Shown one piece after another: positions 10,901 to 18,700 of a stretch of DNA of 22,469 nt. Made by a program: the position numbers and the translations under genes. Below the pieces are notes generated by a model, which did not search any database, was not told the origin of the DNA, and saw only the letters and a list, made by a program, of their open reading frames with translations. Origin of the DNA: Silene noctiflora (lineage: Eukaryota > Streptophyta > Magnoliopsida > Caryophyllales > Caryophyllaceae). Each line of letters opens with the position of its first letter. The first letter of the stretch is position 1. Where the stretch lies: contig VHZZ01004215.1 in NCBI GenBank assembly GCA_009801015.1, positions 52,497 to 74,965 on the forward strand, read 5' to 3'.

Positions 10901-13900
10901 GAACATCCACCATCAACCACCACCTCATTTCAAGCCACCGCCATAGTATCACCCCCACCTCTACCTCCTCCACCTCCGTCATGCATCCTCCATTATCTCC
11001 TTCGCACCTTCGCCACTCTTCGCCACCTTTGTCACCTCGCCTTCACCTTAGCGCCTCCACCATCACCAATCCACCGGCGTCCATTGCCAACCAAACTCCA
11101 GAGCATCGCGACCTTCATAATCCTATTCATAACTCCGCTGACCATAAAGCGGCCCTGTAGACGTCCAACCTACCACCTGTGCCTCCACTATGAACCTCTA
11201 GATATTTAATGACCATTGATTTAATATCAACTGGTACATTTTTAACAGAAATAGGTTGATTTGTGTTGCCCATTATTATTTTGGGTGAATTTTTCTTCTG
11301 ATTAATTAAGAACGTGGCATGATGGTGATGACTAGGGGTGGTGAGGGTAGTTCAGCGGTGATGGATGGGGATGGTGAAAGCGGTGACAGTGGTGGTTGTG
11401 GGTTTCAGGAGTGGTTTCGGTGGTGGGTGAGAGTAGGGATGGCAATGGATCTAGGACCCTGCCTAGATCCGCCGGGTCGTGCCCTAATGGGGGGATTTGG
11501 ATCTCATTTTTATGGACCCATCTGGATGTGGGTCGGGTTCGGGTCAACAAAAATTTAAGCAGGTCTGCGTATGGGTCTCGTCGTTCAGACCCAGACATTA
11601 CCCATGGACCCAGATTTATTTTTATTTTTAATTATATAAGAACTAAGGTTCGATGAAGTCATGTTTTCTTATCTTCTTTTCGACTCTCGCTTGTCAATTT
11701 ACTGGTTTCATAAGCCATTAACCACTTTACAACATAATTTAAATATTCAAAAACTAAGATATAATTTTTTTATCATCCAAAAATTACTTTATGCGGTAAT
11801 TTATTACTTTGTCATGATAAATATCCACATACTTTATATTTACAATCTCGTTAAACATTCAAACGCGTTTTATATAATTTTAATAATAAAATTATGTTTA
11901 AAAGATGAAGAAATCTAACAAAAAATATGGACTCAGACCAGCATCAGTGGTGGTTCTTGGTCTGAAAATTTTGGACCCATCGAGTCGAACATGTGTAACA
12001 CGGGTCTAGGACCTATAGGGCCCTACCGAGACCCTACAGTCCTACCCATTGCCATCGCTAGGTGAGAGCAGTAAGGTTGGTACGGTTGAAGTGGAGGCAG
12101 AAAAGGTGGTAGTGATACGGTGATGGGTGTGGGGCGCTAGTGGGTTAGGTTGGGTGGTGGCACGTAGAATGGGTTTGCAAGTAAAATACCTCACAAGTGT
12201 AAACGATAGAAAGTTGACAAAAATTAGCCGCAAAATGGAGTTTGGTAGTTTTTGACAATAAAAATAAAAAGTAGAGTTGCTTAACAAAAAAAAATAAAGG
12301 TAAAGCTTAATTTTAAAAAAAAAGGTAAAGGTAGGCTGTTAGCAAAGTGTTATAAAACAAAGGTAGGGTCTGGAAAAAACTCAAGAAAAATATCAAACTG
12401 AAAAGTTGACACAAAAATTTGAACAGAGGATATGAACGTATGTTACCTGCACACGCCCTTCATCAGAGCTGTAGATCTTAAGATCATGACGGTACGTACT
12501 GTGAAGACGTAGAAGACCTGTGCCTTCGCCTGAAAATAAGAAATAGTTTCGATAAACAACCAGTCCATTTACAAAGAAGCAAAGGAAGTGTTGGTACGGC
12601 AACTATACTACCCAGCAGTCCAGCTTCGAATAAGTTTAGATTGCCCATTGGTGATTGGGATTTGGGAGTGGTGACAGTAGTACCCAGCGCTCCTAGATCA
12701 AGAATCCATTGGCCATACAAGATTACCAGTTGCCACTCTAACGCATTATTGAAACATAAACCTAGAGAACGTAACACACTAACACTTCACTGCTGGACAA
12801 AACAGATCTCCATGTGATTCCAATATAACAAACATAAAAAGCAACATATTCTAAGCGGTTGTAACCTTCGACCTAAACTTATCTCCTAATTTCATCATAT
12901 GATAACTTTATCTTAAAAATAAGATACTTCATCATATAGTAAATGGCAAAAGTTGTTCCCATAAGAGTATGATGATTTAGCAAAGACAAGCACACTCAAA
13001 GGTAAGGGGTACAAAAATGTAGGAAGAACAATCATGGAACTTTATGTGACTTTGTTTCAATACCTGGATACATATTATTTCGGAAATACCGACCAAGTTC
13101 CTCAGCCTGTCATGAGAATATAGATAAGCAAACGCAATAAGAGGTCTATACAGAACAGTAGTCAGATAAAGCTCGTAATAAAAATTCACCATGTCCAGAT
13201 GAGAAACAAACCTGTTTTCTGCCAGCATGTGTCAAAACGCCACCATATTTTAGGACCATTAAAGCTTCAACAGGTTTTTCTTCTTCACCTTCACCGGTAC
13301 ATTTGGGTACTTTTACCCACTTCAATGGTTTTAGTTGGACCTTTCTATATATACCAGAAAAATGTCCTCCCTATACACGAAAGACGAGGAAAACACAAGT
13401 GATTCACCAATGATAATACTTACAAGCAATCTCAGACGACGACAAAGACAACAACAACAACAACAACATTACCCCGGTGCATCTAATTGAACAAATAAGT
13501 TGATCGACAACAAATAAAGCATTATACAAAAGGGACTTGACCCATTCCAGTAAGCAGTGTTGCCTCTAATTGATCAGTGACTTATGACTAGGATCATAAC
13601 TATCCATGTATCCCATCAACAACAACAACAACATCAGAGCCTTAATCCCAAAATGGTTTGGGGTCGGCTGACATGAATCATCTTTCAGAACGTCCATGGG
13701 TGAACTCACACCTCAAAATGTGAAAATATAGAAAAGGACAAGTGGAAAACAAAAACAAAAGGGGAGTGAAACATAAAACAAAAGTCAAGGTAGCCTTATA
13801 GGTTTTAAAATCTAAGTCCGGATTTTCTTTATAAAACTTAGAATTTAAATCGAGAATAAAGATTAAAACGATTTTGAAAACTGAAGTAGAACTTAAGGGT

Positions 13901-15666
13901 CCGAAATACTTTAAAAGTGAAATAAAAAGTTGTTGGTAAAAACTTGTACTAAATCCGGAAAGAGCAAATAAGTTTTTAAAAAAAATAAATGAATAGATAA
14001 ATAAAAACATTAAATATTGAAAAAAACATCAAAAACTAAAAATCCACATGTATCATTTCCCTCCATTGTACCCGGTCCGACACCATCCCCTCGTCAAGCC
14101 CAAGAAATCTCATATCGTACTCTATAACTCTCAGCCATGTCTGTTTTGGTCTCCCTCTACCCCTAGCAACCTTTTTTGTTCCCCAAGTCCCCAGCTTCCT
14201 AACTGGTGCGTCCATAGGTCTTCTTCTCACATGGCCAAATCCATGTATCCTATAGGGACTAAAAAACATGTCATCGGTGTTCAAGCACACTCACTTCACA
14301 TTGATTTAAACATTTTCAATAGAGATAATTAACAGACGATTTCAGTAAGTTACCTCTTCAAGAACTGCCTTGACTTGGCGAAGTTTCTCAGCATGTTCAA
14401 TACCCTCTGCTTCGCTATCACTCTCTCTGTCAGGTCTAAGTCACCAAAATGGAAGTATCAAAACAATCATGAGAGGATGCTATATTTGAGGAAATATGCC
14501 CATAAAAACACCTCCACCAAAAATAAAGCTCTGAAGGTGGAAAATCTGAGACAAGGAAATCTTACAAAACTTTACGTACGTGAAAAAAATGAGAACACTG
14601 TATTATTCAGTAGATGCAACTATCAAAAGGAAGTCCATTTAATAGAGTAATATAGGTGATTGTCCTAGTCTTCTAGAAACCCATAAACTAAACTACTCAA
14701 CGATTCATTAGTAACCTAGAGTGATTAGAGCGGTCAGAAAGATAAATCAATAAATGTGACGTTTCGCATCTTCTGACCTTTAATGACATAGAATAACAAG
14801 AATTTATGATAAAAAGAGTACAATAAAGAGAAATTCGCAAATTATCTATTGTGAATAATTCCACATTTAATAAGATATCTATAGCAAAACGATACAATGC
14901 AAAGGAAGTAGTGAGAACTGAGAATAGACAATATATAAATTATCATCATATCATATGTCAGTTGAATCTCCACATACTGTCAACATTTACTCACTTGACC
15001 AACACATCACAAAAGCATGTGGCTAATCCAGGAAGCACTTTTAACAAGATTGTTGAAGGACAACTACTTATATAGCACAAGATGTCAGTCATGTCATTGG
15101 AAGTATCTCCCACTTCCACCGCAATGATGCATATCATATGCACTGCACATCAGATCTGAAACTTCTCTACTTTGTGAACTCATTAACACCCCACTTTAAG
15201 ACAAGCTAGCAACTGAGACAACAGAAAATACAGCCTATTTAAAACCCTACTTGGTATACGTACCTGGAGCGGGGAACAAGAGCTCTCGTCGCGTCTAGGA
15301 GATCTTGTAACTGAACTGCACTTTTCAGCTTTGTCTGGGAGGACAAAAGTAAAAATAATCAGATTAGAGAACAAAAGATAGCTCAAAAAACTAGCATTAA
15401 GAAGTGAAAACCTCTGCTCTGGGCCGGCCCCCATTGTACTTCAGCATCAAATTTAACAACTTCTCCTCAGTAACCTTCAGCTTCACTTTTTGCTTGGGAG
15501 TTCGATCACCACTAAATGTGGCAAATGTGATTAGCAGAAAAAGAAAATGGCCATAAAGGCATAAACAGAATATAAACAAAAGAATGTCTATTACGGAATT
15601 CATCCGACTCGATAGTGCCTATTTTGGGAACTCCTGTCATTTATTTGTCTGTGTTCACAAAAAAAN

Positions 15667-15704
<38 letters not shown>

Positions 15705-18700
15705 ACATCATCTTTAACTGATGAGTTGATTTAACCCTCAGAAATATTTCATTTTGTATGGTTAACTAGATTGATGGCCCAATTTCTCTGTTCCTTTTAA
15801 CAGCTATCGAAGCTAGACTAAACAATGAACTAAGCAACAACATTTGAAAATGCTACATCACAAAATTCTATAGTCAGTGAAGCTTACTGGCGAAGTATGG
15901 CAATCACACATCGTAACTCCTCTGCCTGGCCAAAAGTTCCAATGATTCCACTACCTTGGCGTGTAAGCCCTTCTGAAGCATTGGCTGACTCCTTGGACTT
16001 CCAAGGTAAAGTTGGAGGAATAGTTGAAGATAAATGTGGGGCTTTTTCATCTAAAAACATTTTTCTCAATACACAAGCAGCATCATCATAATACCTACAC
16101 ATGAAAGCATGAACTCTAGATCCTTACATAGAAAAAAAATAGAGAGAAAGAGAGAACAGAAAGTTTAAGAAGGTGAAATAAGTGAAAAGGCAGCATAAAA
16201 CCATAAACAAGGACAATGCTACAAATAAAAATCATGCACGGTTTCAAAAGGAGATAAGAAAATATAAGGTGAACAGAAAGACAACTAAGTCATGGTGGTG
16301 GTTGCATTATCCAGGCGACTGGCTCATCATTAAGAGAGACATTGAAGCTCTAAGGATTCGAGTAAATCTTAACCCTAGATTTATATAGCAGGTCATAGAG
16401 ACAAGGAAAGATCATAATGTGATATCTATGGAGTAAATTTCAGAACAAGTCCTCCCATATTGGTAATTACAAATTTTTAGACATTAGATGACCATCTAAT
16501 AGTCTAGCTAATAGAAAGCCTAGTAAATTCTGTGTCTAGCTAAAAGTAGTATAGTTAGCTAACAGTAGTCGCGATTCAAGTATATCAAGAGCATATCTGT
16601 ACATCAGCAAATTATATTTTTCCTAACGTAACAGAGGAACTAAAGAGACCTTTGAATCTTCACCATGTTGTACCATAATTTACTCTAGAACTGTCCTGGG
16701 TGTCTTAGTCAAAACATTGAATTATGAATTGATTTTTTTTTAACAGAAATACAATATTATTATAATAAATAAAAGAGAATTCTAATAATTAAAAGAGAAT
16801 AAGCTTTAGAAAACAAGGAATAACTACAATTACAAATTACAAACTATAGGGTAATTGGGGTATAGAGTTTATTCTTAAGTGAATCTAAAGAGAAGGTAGT
16901 AACTAAAAAAAATACGAAATGTCAGAAAAAGTAAATCCAAAATGAGAAAAAAAAACCCACACCACACAGAAGCAAGAGAAGGCAGAACACATTCGAACAA
17001 AAGTAAAGAGCACAATAAATGCAGTTACTTGTGAGAATTTTTGACGAAACTCCATCCATTTACATCACAAACATATGATCGCCCCCCACAACGAAGCAGA
17101 TCAAATCCACAAACCTGGAAGAGACATGAATATAAACAAATGTAGCCCAAAAGTTTTAACATAGTAAAGAAAGTAATTAAGTTGCAGCAATCGCAATATC
17201 ACAATGGCAACAGTTATAGCTTTAAGCAACTGGGGCCATAAAAAAGTAACAGGCTATCAGTCAAACAAATCACATTCAAAATGATATTTCATAAAACGTT
17301 CAACAAATTGACCAAACTCTACGCAAAATAATAAACCAATCTTCCTGATTTTTATCGCACCACAGTTGCACTCTATTACAAATGACATAAACTGACAATG
17401 GACGAGAACCGCCTCCGTAAAATAGAATCATAGAATAAACTTCCAGCTAAAGAAACAAGGGAGGATTACGGATCGAGAGTCCTAGGTACAAGATGTTTCC
17501 GAATGACCTGACCCCATTCGTATCCTGAAAGAAAAGATTGCGATGAAGCCTCATTCATACTGTGGTCATGCTTTTTCATAATGTATAGGAGAAATGGAAA
17601 AAAAAAATACGCCAACCAAATTTTGAAAAGAAAAAGTTGCTTACACAAATTCGCAAAGCCAACAATCAGTTGAAGTAGCCAACAAAATGGATAAATGGGT
17701 AACAAGGAAATCGTTGATATTTTGATGCTGAGTCCACTTGCATTACAAATACAGCATGTTGCACTCCTACTATAAATAGGTTACACTATAATTGGAGTCC
17801 TAGAGGTCATAGTGCAAAACTATTCTTTAAGAATCTAATTTCCTAACCTCTGTGTTCTTATGGAATTGTCGAATGCAGGGACAACAAAACTGGCATAATG
17901 AGAATAACATGAAATAGTCAAATGTCAAAACACGTTTAACAAATAGAATGGATCAGATGCTTTAGGAAAGGATGCTTCAACAACTTTGGGCGTTTAGGGG
18001 AAAGGGACAATTTAAAAGGCTGCTAAATTTTTCAGTGAAGATCACAGCAAGGGAGCAAAACTTGGATTTGTCTGTAAATTGCTAGATTATTTGCCACAAG
18101 TATATATTTAAGTTTAAATATAAGTTGATCATACTTACCGCTTGTCTAAAAGCAATGCAGACTTCTCTTGCCATTTGTTTTTCAGTAGGAGTAAGAAGCA
18201 CAGGATATCTCACCTAACAAAGGAATTCCCTCAAATTACATACCGAAAACCCTTTTGCAACTAAAACACAGGAGAATCATAAATGGTAAAGTTAAAACAG
18301 AGTAAAAAAGATTACTTCACTCCTAGCAAAAGCAGACAAACCAAGTGCTAAAATTAACAGAAAAAGAAACAAAAATTTTGACGTCCGATGAAGATTGAAG
18401 CTCAGCATACCATGATTAAGAAGCTATGTAACATATATGAGTCATAAAAATACAAAAATCAAATACAAAAATCAAATACAAAAGCAGTAGACCAAAAATG
18501 ATGGAAAAAACTAAATATCACCATAACTCCTTTCACCAAAACTTATCCTAAAACAGTAAGGCATATCATAGGCTCTAAGCATTCTCGTCAACCAAGTGAC
18601 CCACAAATCAGTTAAAAGGCATGAGACCAAACTTTTATTTCGTACATCAATACTGAAATTACACCTGCGATGTTCCTCAGGATCACTCCATACATACGTC

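Larger units (their letters stand above)
10625..12446 (-). other. Intron 12 (1.82 kb), almost wholly transposon
   Basis: About 1.66 of its 1.82 kb is the Mutator-like element with its nested hAT-like insertion. Without them it would be about 160 bases. Confidence 0.8.
13371..14353 (-). other. Intron 9 (983 bp)
   Basis: Contains two LINE-derived 3' ends (13451-13475 and 13617-14290). The rest is AT-rich. Confidence 0.85.

Noticed and set aside
10844..11209. 121-residue plus-strand frame, proline-rich
   Set aside because: It sits in a CCACC-rich part of a transposon inside an intron on the opposite strand, with no recognisable domain; low-complexity composition explains the open frame.
13441..13640. 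(CAA)n stretches as plain microsatellites
   Set aside because: Each directly abuts a recognisable LINE 3' end, so they are better read as LINE tails.
14048..14332. 94-residue plus-strand frame
   Set aside because: It is the antisense of the LINE reverse-transcriptase fragment.
17768..17780. TATAAATAG on the plus strand as a promoter
   Set aside because: It lies within intron 4 on the strand opposite to transcription, with no open frame or gene downstream; AT-rich DNA gives such matches often.
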